NCBI RefSeq assembly: GCF_003007785.1
Contig: NZ_PXOH01000002.1
Coordinates: 124,001-188,000 of the forward strand
Direction: 5' to 3'
DNA: 64,000 bases
Source of the DNA: Aphanothece hegewaldii CCALA 016
GTDB lineage: Bacteria > Cyanobacteriota > Cyanobacteriia > Cyanobacteriales > Microcystaceae
Every line of letters begins with the position of its first letter. The stretch's first letter is position 1. Position numbers and translations under genes: made by a program. The notes under the pieces were generated by a model. That model made no database searches. It saw only the letters and a program-made list of their open reading frames with translations, and was not told the origin of the DNA. Below are positions 10,053 through 19,671 of this stretch, in pieces.

Positions 10053-11216
10053 ATGACAGTATGCGAATATAAGCCAGGCTTAGAGGGAATTCCTGCGGCA
10101 CAATCGAGTATAAGCTATGTGAATGGACTTGAAGGTATTCTAGAATATCGTGGAATTCCGATCCAAGAATTAGCTACTCATAGTAGCTTTATTGAAGTTG
10201 CTTACTTACTCATTTGGGGCGAACTTCCCACACAAGAAGAATTAGAATCATTTGAAACAGAGATTCGCTATCATCGACGGATGAAATACCAAATTGGGGA
10301 TATGCTGAAACTTTTTCCCAATGATGGACATCCGATGGATGCTTTACAAACTTCGGCGGCAGCATTAGGTCTATTTTACGCCCGTCGCGCTCTAGACGAT
10401 CCCGCTTATATTCGACAAGCTGTTGTACGACTACTGGCGAAAATTCCCACGATGGTAGCCGCTTTTCAGATGGTACGCAAGGGAAATTATGCAATCATGC
10501 CCAAAGATGAGCTAGACTATGCGACAAATTTCCTTTATATGCTAACTGAAAAAATACCTACGCCCTATGCAGCCAAAGTATTTGATGTTTGTCTGACGCT
10601 TCATGCCGAACATACAATTAATGCGTCAACGTTTTCCGCTTTGGTGACGGCTTCTACTCTAACCGATCCTTATGCTGTAGTGGCTTCGGCTGTTGGAACT
10701 TTAGCCGGTCCCCTACATGGTGGCGCAAATGAAGAAGTATTAATCATGTTAGAGGAGATTGGTTCGGTTGAGAATGTCCGTTCTTATATTGAAACGCGGA
10801 TCGAAAAGAAAGAAAAAATTATGGGCTTTGGACATCGAGTTTATAAGGTTAAAGATCCTCGCGCTATTATTTTACAGAGTATGGCTGAACAGTTATTCTC
10901 TGAGTTAGGGTCGGATAAATATTACGATATCGCTCTAGAGGTCGAAAAAGTCGTCGAAGAAAAATTAGGAGCAAAAGGAATTTATCCAAATGTTGACTTT
11001 TATTCAGGTTTAGTGTATAGAAAGCTCGGCATACCTGATGATTTATTTACGCCGATTTTTGCGATCGCACGAGTCGCCGGCTGGTTAGCTCACTGGAAAG
11101 AACAGCTATCGGTAAACCGCATTTTTCGTCCCACACAAGTTTATACAGGGCTTCATGATATGCCCTATATACCCATCTCCGAACGAATGGCTAAAGCCGA
11201 TTCTAACGGGCATTGA
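10053..11216 (+). CDS. gltA: Citrate synthase
   Basis: 387 residues, the size of the shorter bacterial citrate synthases. It condenses oxaloacetate and acetyl-CoA at the entry to the citrate cycle. The active-site set is visible: LHAEHTINAS near residue 183, GPLHGGANEE near 220, MGFGHRVYK near 258, and the catalytic aspartate in NVDFYSG near 313. 2-Methylcitrate synthase is a close relative, but no propionate genes are nearby. A strong hairpin at 11227-11250 separates it from the convergent glnB. Confidence 0.95.
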   Translation: MTVCEYKPGLEGIPAAQSSISYVNGLEGILEYRGIPIQELATHSSFIEVAYLLIWGELPTQEELESFETEIRYHRRMKYQIGDMLKLFPNDGHPMDALQTSAAALGLFYARRALDDPAYIRQAVVRLLAKIPTMVAAFQMVRKGNYAIMPKDELDYATNFLYMLTEKIPTPYAAKVFDVCLTLHAEHTINASTFSALVTASTLTDPYAVVASAVGTLAGPLHGGANEEVLIMLEEIGSVENVRSYIETRIEKKEKIMGFGHRVYKVKDPRAIILQSMAEQLFSELGSDKYYDIALEVEKVVEEKLGAKGIYPNVDFYSGLVYRKLGIPDDLFTPIFAIARVAGWLAHWKEQLSVNRIFRPTQVYTGLHDMPYIPISERMAKADSNGH

Positions 11217-11226
11217 TTTAAGATTA

Positions 11227-11250
11227 GGGGTGGGGTGAATGTCCCACCCT
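11227..11250. terminator. Hairpin between gltA and glnB
   Basis: A perfect 7-bp GC stem pairs GGGTGGG (11228-11234) with CCCACCC (11243-11249) around a 9-base loop. It lies between two convergent stop codons 41 bp apart and can serve both genes. The T-runs on each side are short. Confidence 0.65.
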
Positions 11251-11257
11251 TCTTGTC

Positions 11258-11608
<351 letters not shown>

Positions 11609-11686
11609 TCAATAAATGCTAGTCTACGTCTATTTATTTATAAATCTAGCCTGACACTTTCTACCATTTAAGAAATGGAAATTTTT

Positions 11687-11700
11687 GTAAACATTCCTAC
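11687..11700 (-). promoter_or_regulatory. NtcA-type binding site upstream of glnB
   Basis: GTAAACATTCCTAC matches the palindromic NtcA consensus GTA-N8-TAC exactly. It lies 91 bp before the glnB start codon. The expected -10 element about 22 bases downstream is only weakly matched; a TAGATT lies 38 bases downstream instead. The site itself is seen directly; binding is inferred from known NtcA control of glnB in cyanobacteria. Confidence 0.6.
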
Positions 11701-11717
11701 AGTTTATTGATTTTTTA

Positions 11718-12119
11718 TCAATTCTTTGTATCTAGCCAAGCCATGATAGAAGTGGGTAAAGGCATTCTGCGTCTTTTCTGGGGGTCAATACAGACATGAC
11801 GTGTTTTGGCTAAAGCGAATGTTTCGGGTTCGGAAATTTTTGTAATCAGATATTCGCTCTCGAATTCGGTTTCGCTTAAAAATTGAGGTGTAACGGTAAT
11901 TCTAATTTGGTCGCCATAATAGATAGGTCGCTGAAAATCAATCTCAGCATGAACGATAGGAATAGCACAAGAGGCATCTTTGAGAAAGGGTTGTAAACTA
12001 ATTCCCGTTTTTTCTAGGCAAGCTTCGTAAGCTTCATGACAGATAGAGAGCAGAGAAGCAAAATAAATGACCCCTGCTGCATCAGTATCGGCTAAACGAA
12101 TCGTTCTATCGTAGAACAT
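11718..12119 (-). CDS. Hotdog-fold acyl-CoA thioesterase, probable DHNA-CoA hydrolase
   Basis: 133 residues of the 4-hydroxybenzoyl-CoA thioesterase family. The motif DTDAAGVIYF near residue 12 contains the catalytic aspartate. In cyanobacteria the single short member of this type usually hydrolyses 1,4-dihydroxy-2-naphthoyl-CoA for phylloquinone synthesis, which is the most likely role here. That assignment comes from family knowledge, not context. It is transcribed divergently from plsC, 82 bp away. Confidence 0.78.
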   Translation of the reverse strand: MFYDRTIRLADTDAAGVIYFASLLSICHEAYEACLEKTGISLQPFLKDASCAIPIVHAEIDFQRPIYYGDQIRITVTPQFLSETEFESEYLITKISEPETFALAKTRHVCIDPQKRRRMPLPTSIMAWLDTKN

Positions 12120-12201
12120 AAGATCACTTTTGCGTTAGTGTTTGGGAACATATTAGTATGTACTATGGTGAATCTGTGCGTTATTTGAAGAAAAAATCCT
12201 A

Positions 12202-12858
12202 ATGAAGTCTGAAATAACACCTTATCAAGAACGTGAACCATTAAACAGTTTAGTTTTGTATCACCTTTTGAAATGGTCGCTCATCACTCCTTTGTTTAAT
12301 GCCTATTTTCGAGGAAAAATTTACGGAGCGCAAAACGTACCCCTAAAAGGGTCTTTAATTATTGTTAGCAACCACGCTAGTTATTTTGATCCGCCGTTTT
12401 TGTCTTGTGCGATGCGTCGTCCTGTAGCTTATATGGCCAAAGAAGAACTCTTTAAAATACCACTCCTGAGCCAAGGAATTAGCCTTTATGGAGCTTATCC
12501 AGTCAAACGAGGTACGAGCGATCGCAATGCCATTCGAGCCGCTTTAAACACCTTACAACAGGGTTGGGCGGCAGGAATTTTCTTAGATGGAACCCGTACC
12601 TTGGATGGGCGAATTACTGAGCCTAAATTGGGGGCAGCCCTCATCGCTGCCAAAGCCAATGTGCCCCTGTTGCCCGTTAGTTTATGGGGAACTGAGAAAA
12701 TCTTGCTCAAAGGTTCACCTTTACCTCGTCCAGTTCCCATAACAATTCGGATTGGAGAATTAATCAGCCCACCTAGTTCGACGAAACGGGAAGATTTAGA
12801 ACAAGTTACAGAACAATGTGTAACAGTGATTAATCAACTCCACAGTTTAGGACGTTAA
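12202..12858 (+). CDS. plsC: 1-acyl-sn-glycerol-3-phosphate acyltransferase
   Basis: 218 residues. The acyltransferase HX4D motif (NHASYFDP) is at residues 57-64, and the phosphate-binding block reads FLDGTRT near residue 128 where FPEGTRS is usual. The reaction adds the second acyl chain to lysophosphatidate in membrane-lipid synthesis. The ATG follows an A-rich leader. Its TAA overlaps the convergent thioredoxin stop within the four bases TTAA at 12855-12858. Confidence 0.88.
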   Translation: MKSEITPYQEREPLNSLVLYHLLKWSLITPLFNAYFRGKIYGAQNVPLKGSLIIVSNHASYFDPPFLSCAMRRPVAYMAKEELFKIPLLSQGISLYGAYPVKRGTSDRNAIRAALNTLQQGWAAGIFLDGTRTLDGRITEPKLGAALIAAKANVPLLPVSLWGTEKILLKGSPLPRPVPITIRIGELISPPSSTKREDLEQVTEQCVTVINQLHSLGR

Positions 12859-13193
12859 GCCGACCTGACAACCGAATTAATGGCAAAATTGTTTAAAAGC
12901 TTTTGTAATTCATCACGACTGGTCATTCCTTCAATGCGTTGAACGGGTACACCACCATCAAAAAGAATTAGCGTGGGTAAATTGTGTAAACGATAGGTAT
13001 TAGCGAGACGGAAATTGTCATCGGCATTGACTCCGACTATATGCACTTGTCCTTCCCATTGTGCTTGAAACTTTAAGAGATTGGGTTGAATCAGCCGGCA
13101 AAGTCCACACCAAGGAGCCCAAAAATGAACTAATACAGGATATGGCGATTCTAAAACAAGCTTTTTAAAGTTGTTTTCATTGATTGAAAGCAT
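12855..13193 (-). CDS. Thioredoxin with atypical CGLC active site
   Basis: 112 residues with a full thioredoxin fold. FWAPWCGLCR places the cysteines at residues 29 and 32, and the cis-proline sits in NLPTL. The active site is CGLC rather than the standard CGPC, the form I associate with the TrxC type of cyanobacteria. A redox role in the cytosol is likely, with altered redox potential. It shares stop-codon bases with plsC. A 173-bp AT-rich spacer separates its start from the ygfZ-like gene. Confidence 0.88.
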   Translation of the reverse strand: MLSINENNFKKLVLESPYPVLVHFWAPWCGLCRLIQPNLLKFQAQWEGQVHIVGVNADDNFRLANTYRLHNLPTLILFDGGVPVQRIEGMTSRDELQKLLNNFAINSVVRSA

Positions 13194-13366
13194 TATTACC
13201 TAGACTGTTATTAAAATTTTTATCACTTGTCGATTATGCTACAACAATTAGGCTCAAAAAGGAAAGGAGATTTGCAAAATTATCATCAGAATAATTCAAC
13301 TAGGGATCAAGGCGGTCATAATTGAAACGATGAATCAAAAATAAAGCCTAATTGTCTTTATTTCGT

Positions 13367-14326
13367 TTAAGATGAAGGATCATAATAGTCATGACTTAAA
13401 AAAGGAACAGCGATGACTTTTGCTGTCACATCACCCAGATTAACAGTCATTCCTTCCCCACCTGCTTTCGTCCGAATATACCCTAAACCGATCGCACCTT
13501 GTAATGTTTCGATACAGCTAGTGACGATCCCTATTTTCTCTCCTTCTAAAAAGATTGGGGTTAAGGGTTCGACGCTTTGACTGAGTTGTAACCCCCACAA
13601 TCTTTGTTTAACGCCTTTATAAGTATTTAAACGAGCAATAGTTTCTTGACCAATATAACAGCCTTTATTAAAGGAAATTGCCCGCCATAAACCGGCTTCT
13701 AATGGATTATAATCCTCTGTAAGTTCTTGGTCTGGCATTGGTCGTCCTTGGGAAATGCGTAATTGTTCCCAAGTTTGATCGCTCATCGGACTTGCACCTT
13801 TTTCGGTGAGTTTTCGCCACAAAGAAGACGCTTTAGCAATGGGAAGTATTAAGGTATAACCCGTTAGTCCTAAACCGGTTCCTACAGCTATTCTCGTTTG
13901 AATTCCCTCTAACTCGACTAATTCGTGACTCGCTTCCGGTTGATCTAAAATATTGCTGATGCCGAATTGTTCTAAAAACTCACGACATCCAGAACCCAAT
14001 AGAGTAAAAATCGCTAATTCAGGCGATCGATCTGTTACAGTAACTTTATCCATTGGGAAAATATAACGATCCATCCAGTCCATTAAAAATTTATGACGGT
14101 TTGGAGACACTAATATTAAAATGCTTTCTTCAGTGATATAGGCTGTCGCTAAATCTAAAGTTCGTCCAGTAGAGTTGACAAAAACGACATCACACCCTTG
14201 TCCTGGTTTTAAGAAATTAATTTGATTTGTTGTTTGATTGTGCAGAAAAAGCGATCGATCATTTCCATTGAGTTCGAGTATACCCCAATAAGAGCGATCG
14301 TAAATCTTAACAGCAGATATATTCAA
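13367..14326 (-). CDS. YgfZ/GcvT-like folate-binding protein
   Basis: A protein of the aminomethyltransferase fold with the YgfZ signature KGCYIGQE about 80 residues from its C-terminus. YgfZ proteins use tetrahydrofolate to help build or repair iron-sulfur proteins. The frame is open to a GTG at 14377 (336 residues). However, a TTG at 14326 is preceded by GAGAGG at a spacing of 4-5 bases and begins just before the conserved domain (NISAVKIYDRS), so I prefer the shorter 319-residue form. It lies downstream of prlC on the same strand and may be cotranscribed. Confidence 0.82.
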   Translation of the reverse strand: MNISAVKIYDRSYWGILELNGNDRSLFLHNQTTNQINFLKPGQGCDVVFVNSTGRTLDLATAYITEESILILVSPNRHKFLMDWMDRYIFPMDKVTVTDRSPELAIFTLLGSGCREFLEQFGISNILDQPEASHELVELEGIQTRIAVGTGLGLTGYTLILPIAKASSLWRKLTEKGASPMSDQTWEQLRISQGRPMPDQELTEDYNPLEAGLWRAISFNKGCYIGQETIARLNTYKGVKQRLWGLQLSQSVEPLTPIFLEGEKIGIVTSCIETLQGAIGLGYIRTKAGGEGMTVNLGDVTAKVIAVPFLSHDYYDPSS

Positions 14327-14392
14327 GATTCCTCTCTGATAATTTCCTAAACAAATATAAAGACGCGCTGATCGCACGTCTCTACAATTATC

Positions 14393-16474
14393 CTATACAG
14401 CTTGTAACAAACCATTGTGTCTGAGTAACGGTTCTGTAGACGGTTCACGTCCTCGGAATTCTTTGAAAACTTCCATCGGATGTTGACTGCCGCCTAATGC
14501 TAAAACCGTATCACGAAAACGATGACCAACGGTTAAAACTGCTTTCTCATCGTCTAAGCCTGCTTCTTCAAATGCAGAAAACGCATCGGCACTTAAAACC
14601 TCAGCCCATTTATAGCTATAGTATCCCGAAGCATAACCGCCCGCGAAAATATGGGAGAAAGAACACAAGAAAGCGTCTTCGGGTAAAGGAGGTATTACGG
14701 TTGTTGTTTTTGCGATGCGTTGCCGAACTTGGTTAGGGGTTTCGTTGCCACCTGGTTGATAGCGAGAATGCAATTCTAAATCGACTAGACTAAAATGTAA
14801 CTGACGAAGCATCGCCGTACCACTCATATAGTTTCGTGCAGCGAGTAGCTTTAGGTAATAATGTTCGGGTAAAGTTTCGCCAGTTTCGTAGTGTTTGGCC
14901 ATATTAAACAGGGTAGGGCGATCGTAACACCAGTTTTCCATAAATTGACTGGGCAACTCAACCGCATCCCATTCGACATTATTAATTCCTGCAGCCCCAG
15001 GATAATCGACTTTTGTTAACATATGTTGTAATCCGTGACCGAATTCATGATAAAGAGTATTCACTTCATCAAAAGTCATCAGACTCGGTTTTCCGTCTAC
15101 GGGTGGGGTTTGATTACAGATTAAATACGCTACCGGTAAACGTGTCACTACTCGATTATCTACTTTTATTTTGGCACGTCCGATGCAATCATTCATCCAT
15201 GCGCCGCCGCGTTTTTCCGCAGGACGACTATAGGAGTCGAGATAGAAATGGGCGATAACTTCCCCAGTTTCATCGGCTATCTGAAAATATCTTACATCTT
15301 CTTGCCAGATGGGGGCTTCTCCATCAGCAGAAGTAATAGTTACGCCGAAAATTCGTTTAGCCAAGCCAAATAACCCATCTAAAACGCGGGGTAACGGGAA
15401 ATAGGGGCGTAATTCTTCGGCAGTAAAGTTAAACTTAGCTTCTCTTTGTTTTTCGGCATAATATGCTATATCCCAAGGGGCTAAATCATCGGTTTTTGCA
15501 AAAGTTTTTAAGTTTGCTAAGTCTTGTTTGGCTGACTCATAGCTAACTTTACGAAGTTCTTCTAAAAGTTTTTCGATGTCTTCAACACTAGCGGCCATTT
15601 TTCGGACTAGACTAACTTCAGCATAGTTCTCATAACCGAGAAGTTGCGCTTGTTCTTTTCTGAGTTCGAGAATACGAATAATCAGAGGATTATTATCTAA
15701 TTCCCCACTCGATGCCCGACTAATGGATGCTTTATAGATTTTTTCGCGTAATTCCCGATTTTCACTATATTTCATGAAGGGAATATAACTAGGATAATCT
15801 AGGGTAATAACCCAAGGTCCTTCTTGTGGTGTGGCATTTTCTTCGCCAAGAGTGCGTGCTGTTTGTGCTGCTAAAGATAGTAAACTTTCGGGTAAACCGG
15901 CTATTTCTTCTTTTTGGGTGAGTTTGAGTTTATACGCTTTGGTTGCATCCAAAACATGATTAGAAAAATTGGTCGTCAGTTCGGCCATTTCTAGTTGTAT
16001 CGCGTTAAACCGTTCTTTTTTTTCGCCTTCTAGTCCAACACCCGATAATTCTGCATCCCGAATAGATGCTTCAACAATGCGTTGTTGTGCAGGTTCTAAG
16101 CTAGACCAAGTATCGCTTTCTTTTAGGGTTTTAAATGCTTGATAAAGGGCTTGGCTTTGACTTAGTTTAGTATAAAATTGAACGACTTGCGGTTGAATTG
16201 TTTCGTAAGCTTGTCGAAGTTCTGGGCTATTTTTGACACTCATTAAATGGGCGACAATTCCCCAACTCCAGTTTAAACGTTCTTCTAGACGGGTTAGGGG
16301 TTCAACTAAACCTGTCCAAGTTGGCGTTATGTTATTTTCTAAATTTGTTAATTCCTTATCGAGTTCGCTAAGGAGTTCCGTCATCGCTGAGATAACGTGT
16401 TCTGATTTAATTTTTTCAAAAGGGGGTAGTCCTTGACCAATGAGGAGAGGGTTATCAATTACCGTTGCAGTCAT
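14393..16474 (-). CDS. prlC: Oligopeptidase A (M3 metallopeptidase)
   Basis: 693 residues, full length for the M3 family. The zinc-binding motif HEFGHGLQ lies near residue 477, and the downstream glutamate is in the ELPSQFMENW stretch. The enzyme degrades short peptides, including cleaved signal peptides, in the cytosol. No signal sequence is visible. The ygfZ-like gene follows at the 3' side. Confidence 0.94.
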   Translation of the reverse strand: MTATVIDNPLLIGQGLPPFEKIKSEHVISAMTELLSELDKELTNLENNITPTWTGLVEPLTRLEERLNWSWGIVAHLMSVKNSPELRQAYETIQPQVVQFYTKLSQSQALYQAFKTLKESDTWSSLEPAQQRIVEASIRDAELSGVGLEGEKKERFNAIQLEMAELTTNFSNHVLDATKAYKLKLTQKEEIAGLPESLLSLAAQTARTLGEENATPQEGPWVITLDYPSYIPFMKYSENRELREKIYKASISRASSGELDNNPLIIRILELRKEQAQLLGYENYAEVSLVRKMAASVEDIEKLLEELRKVSYESAKQDLANLKTFAKTDDLAPWDIAYYAEKQREAKFNFTAEELRPYFPLPRVLDGLFGLAKRIFGVTITSADGEAPIWQEDVRYFQIADETGEVIAHFYLDSYSRPAEKRGGAWMNDCIGRAKIKVDNRVVTRLPVAYLICNQTPPVDGKPSLMTFDEVNTLYHEFGHGLQHMLTKVDYPGAAGINNVEWDAVELPSQFMENWCYDRPTLFNMAKHYETGETLPEHYYLKLLAARNYMSGTAMLRQLHFSLVDLELHSRYQPGGNETPNQVRQRIAKTTTVIPPLPEDAFLCSFSHIFAGGYASGYYSYKWAEVLSADAFSAFEEAGLDDEKAVLTVGHRFRDTVLALGGSQHPMEVFKEFRGREPSTEPLLRHNGLLQAV

Positions 16475-16716
16475 ATTGCTCTTTCCGTTTGCGGACTTAT
16501 ATTTATTTTCTAGATTAACCCAAGGAGTAGACCCGATAAAAGGTTGGCTGATGGTGAGATAACCGAAAAAGTTAATTATTAAGTTGCCTTAAGAATTTCT
16601 CTGACCCATGTTCTAAACTCTTTCATTCTGGCATTTTCTCCTTTATTTCGTTATTCAGCATTAACTAAAGATAAAAGGGAAACAGTTTGCATTTTTCATC
16701 TTAAATAAATAATATT

Positions 16717-17010
16717 TTAAACTTCCATAACAATTAATGCTTTGGTATGAACGATCGCCGCTACAATTACTCTTTCATCTTGGATCTGGTAGATGATACG
16801 ATAGGTGTAAGCATTTTTTTCTCTAACGCTTTCTTCTGTAAATTCTGGTGGAACTTTGCCCGTCATCGGATCTTCTTTAAGTTGATGAGTCGTATCTAGT
16901 ATACGTCGTACCACAGCCGCCGCATAGGAAGGCGAATCACGAGCAATATAAGTCGCAATTGCATCAACATCTTCTACTGCTTTTGATGACCAAATTACTC
17001 GATAAGCCAT
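16717..17010 (-). CDS. ParE/RelE-family toxin
   Basis: 97 residues with the ParE-type pattern: an N-terminal YRVIWSSKAVEDVDAIATYIA helix region, then central ILD and KEDP, and a C-terminal YRIIYQIQDERVIVAAIVHT strand pair. Members poison gyrase or mRNA translation. The gene overlaps the small gene upstream by 16 bp, the usual layout of a type II toxin-antitoxin pair. Confidence 0.8.
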   Translation of the reverse strand: MAYRVIWSSKAVEDVDAIATYIARDSPSYAAAVVRRILDTTHQLKEDPMTGKVPPEFTEESVREKNAYTYRIIYQIQDERVIVAAIVHTKALIVMEV

Positions 17011-17183
17011 TTACTGAGAATCCCCTCAACATCCTCCTGTTTTATTGTGTTTTCGAGTCCCGATATATTCAAACTTTGACGCACTTTTTCTAAAACGTAC
17101 AAATGATATTGTATATCTTCGACTGAACAATCATCTGGTAACTGATGTAATATTGATTCGATTTTTTGTTTGATACTATTCAT
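16995..17183 (-). CDS. Probable antitoxin of the ParE-type toxin
   Basis: 62 residues, acidic and helical (MNSIKQKIESILHQLPDDCS onward). It lies directly upstream of the toxin with a 16-bp overlap. Position, size and overlap are what make it an antitoxin. I see no recognisable DNA-binding motif, so its subfamily is open. Confidence 0.62.
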   Translation of the reverse strand: MNSIKQKIESILHQLPDDCSVEDIQYHLYVLEKVRQSLNISGLENTIKQEDVEGILSKWLIE

Positions 17184-17692
17184 ATATTTTATAATTATAA
17201 ATGTTATAAATTTAGTTTAATCTTTCAAACTATTCCCGATTATATCCTGTTATTCAAAAGATAAAACCTTTTAAGTCAGTCTTTTTTTTCGGTAGTTCCA
17301 CGTATAAGCTTTATTTTTCTTATCTTATGATGATATAACATCTTTTTCAAAAGGCAAAATATCTAAAAAATAATTTTTAATAAAAAATTTAATTATTTCT
17401 TTAGATTTATCTTTGTTCAATTTGCGAAAAATTTGCTAGTCTCTTGAAGGCGGTATAACTAGAGTGAGATCAAGCATCGTCATAAGGCTTTGCAAATGAT
17501 CCGATAGTAAGAATTGGGTTTTCTTCCCGTTCTGTAATAGAAATTTAATACCTTTGTCAAGTAAACGTCACATCAGTTACCTATATTAGAAATTGTCAGC
17601 TATCATGCCGTTTTCCCGAACGCTCCTTACACCGATTAGCTGACTTTCATTATTTACTACAATAGAAAAAAAGACGAGATAAAATACGGGAT
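17184..17692. other. AT-rich gene-free stretch upstream of the HtrA gene
   Basis: 509 bp without a credible gene. It holds the promoter regions of the divergent toxin-antitoxin pair and protease gene. The only structure I see is an 8-bp inverted repeat, GTCAGCTA (17595-17602) with TAGCTGAC (17637-17644), in the protease leader. Confidence 0.6.
17595..17644 (+). repeat. Inverted repeat in the HtrA leader
   Basis: GTCAGCTA and TAGCTGAC are exact complements separated by 34 bases, and they end 48 bp before the ATG. It could be an operator or a leader hairpin. Nothing in the sequence decides which. Confidence 0.4.
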
Positions 17693-18871
17693 ATGACTAC
17701 TTCCCCCTTAAATAAATTAATTGGTTACGGTGCGCTTCTTCTAACGGGCGCAGGAATGGGAATTGGCGGGACTTATATATTAAAACATCCAGAGATTATC
17801 AATCAAACCGCAGTCGCTCAAGCACAAAATAATCCATCAACTGCACCGATACCCTCTATAGCAGTACCAACAAATTATGTAACTCAAGTCGTCAAACAAG
17901 TTGGACCGGCTGTCGTTCAGATTAACTCATCTCGAACCGTTTCTGCTAAACAACCTGAGATGTTTAACGATCCTTTTTTCCGGCGCTTTTTTGGTTCTCA
18001 AATGCCTGCGACACCAGATAAAGAAGTTCAGCGCGGCACGGGTTCAGGATTTATTATTAGTACCGATGGAAAGATTCTAACAAATGCTCATGTGATCGAT
18101 GGAGCCGATGAAGTTTCGGTTATTTTAAAAGATGGTCGAACCTTTAAAGGAAGAGTTTTAGGAACTGATCCCCTAACCGATGTCGCTGTCGTTAAAATCG
18201 AAGCAGAGAACTTACCCATTGCGAAACTAGGTAACTCGGATGGTCTAGAAGTAGGTGAATGGGCGATCGCTATTGGCAACCCATTAGGATTAGATAATAC
18301 TGTAACAACAGGAATTATTAGTGCAACGGGTAGAAGTGGGGCACAAATTGGAGTAGCTGACAAACGAGTTGATTTTATTCAAACTGATGCAGCTATTAAC
18401 CCCGGAAATTCTGGCGGGCCCTTACTCAATGCTCGTGGTGAAGTTGTCGGAATTAATACAGCAATTATTCGTAATGCACAAGGGTTAGGTTTTGCCATTC
18501 CCATTACAAAAGCTCAAGTGATAGCCGATCAACTCATTACTAATGGTAAAGTCGATCATCCCTATTTAGGGGTGCAGATGGTACAGTTAACCCCAGAAAT
18601 CAAAGATCAATTACAAGCGAGTCAAGAATACGCCGTTAGTAAAAATGAAGGGGTTTTGATTGTTCGAGTTATGCCTAATTCTCCTGCTGCTAATGGAGGA
18701 TTGAAACCAGGAGATGTGATCACTCGTATTGATGGCGAAACAGTCATTCAACCGAGTAGTGTGCAAGATATTGTCGAAAAAACACCAATTGGCAAAAATC
18801 TTTCATTACAATTGGATCGACAAGGCAGAACCCTTAATTTAGAAATACCCGTCGGTATACTAGAAAAGTAG
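17693..18871 (+). CDS. HtrA/Deg-type serine protease with PDZ domain
   Basis: 392 residues. An N-terminal hydrophobic segment (about residues 8-26) ends in a signal-like region, so the protein acts in the periplasm or lumen. The trypsin-like triad is intact: His in TNAHVIDG near residue 134, Asp in LTDVAVV near 163, and Ser in GNSGGP near 241. One PDZ domain covers about residues 290-385. Cyanobacteria carry several paralogues (HtrA, HhoA, HhoB) that degrade damaged envelope and photosystem proteins; I cannot tell which one this is. A T-rich terminator follows. Confidence 0.93.
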   Translation: MTTSPLNKLIGYGALLLTGAGMGIGGTYILKHPEIINQTAVAQAQNNPSTAPIPSIAVPTNYVTQVVKQVGPAVVQINSSRTVSAKQPEMFNDPFFRRFFGSQMPATPDKEVQRGTGSGFIISTDGKILTNAHVIDGADEVSVILKDGRTFKGRVLGTDPLTDVAVVKIEAENLPIAKLGNSDGLEVGEWAIAIGNPLGLDNTVTTGIISATGRSGAQIGVADKRVDFIQTDAAINPGNSGGPLLNARGEVVGINTAIIRNAQGLGFAIPITKAQVIADQLITNGKVDHPYLGVQMVQLTPEIKDQLQASQEYAVSKNEGVLIVRVMPNSPAANGGLKPGDVITRIDGETVIQPSSVQDIVEKTPIGKNLSLQLDRQGRTLNLEIPVGILEK

Positions 18872-18881
18872 AATGAATATC

Positions 18882-18921
18882 AGGAAAGATGCGATCGTTT
18901 CGGGTCTTTCCTTTTCTTTTT
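18882..18921 (+). terminator. Rho-independent terminator after the HtrA gene
   Basis: The stem GGAAAGA (18883-18889) pairs with TCTTTCC (18905-18911) and is followed by TTTTCTTTTT. It lies 11 bp after the protease stop codon. Confidence 0.75.
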
Positions 18922-18929
18922 GTTTGCTT

Positions 18930-18967
18930 AAAAAATAACCCATAACTAATTATTTAGCAATGGGTTA
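18930..18967 (-). terminator. Rho-independent terminator after psbU
   Basis: TAACCCAT (18936-18943) pairs with ATGGGTTA (18960-18967). Read on the minus strand, the hairpin is followed by a T-run (the A-run at 18930-18935). It lies 28 bp beyond the psbU stop and back to back with the HtrA terminator. Confidence 0.75.
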
Positions 18968-18994
18968 AAACAATTATTTATTTTTATTTAGGAC

Positions 18995-19372
18995 TTAATA
19001 CACACCTGGATTAATGCGATCGTCACCTTCGATCAACTCTTTAGAAGGTTCAGTCACGGTAAATTTATCAAGATTAGCTTGTAAACGTTCTTTTTGTGTT
19101 TCAGTCAAGCCAGCAATTTTGAGAACGTCATTAACATCATCATAAGGGGCGTTTTTAATGATGACACCAGCTAAAGTCGGATAAAACCCGCGCAATTCGC
19201 GGAATTCTCGAATATGGCTATTATTTAAGTCGATTTTTTGACCATACTCAGTAGCTAATTTAGCATCAGCCTCATTCATACGACTGGTGATCGCAGCATA
19301 TGAAGGAGAACTAAACCAAAGTCCCCCTAACAAAACTAGCAGAATAGCACAAACACGAAATAGATTTTTCAT
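18995..19372 (-). CDS. psbU: Photosystem II extrinsic 12 kDa protein PsbU
   Basis: 125 residues from the ATG at 19372. PsbU binds the lumenal face of photosystem II and stabilises the oxygen-evolving centre. A signal peptide (KNLFRVCAILLVLLGG) ends near PSYAA. The mature part carries the family's helix-hairpin-helix-like stretch (NNSHIREFRELRGFYPTLA) and the C-terminal NPGVY. The frame is open for ten more codons to 19402, but GGAGG at about 19386-19390 serves the ATG at 19372, and the shorter form gives a normal signal peptide. Confidence 0.95.
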   Translation of the reverse strand: MKNLFRVCAILLVLLGGLWFSSPSYAAITSRMNEADAKLATEYGQKIDLNNSHIREFRELRGFYPTLAGVIIKNAPYDDVNDVLKIAGLTETQKERLQANLDKFTVTEPSKELIEGDDRINPGVY

Positions 19373-19671
19373 TTTTTTGTTGATTCCTCCTGACAGAACC
19401 ATGCAACAGCAATATATAGTAATGAATCACGCACCGAGCGCAGATCGGATTAAAAAATGTTATATCATGCCAAATGTATTTTTATCGATCGAACTTAGAG
19501 AAAATTCTTGATTGTCTTTAAATCTAGTCTTTAAATCTATAAGACACAAGTATTTTCTTAAAAGTCGCTTTGAGCGTGATCTGCTGCATAATACATCATA
19601 TCTTAGCTTGAGGGATATGACTGCAATTTTTTCCGATAAAATAGACTTAAATCGATTGGAGGTTAAAGCTG

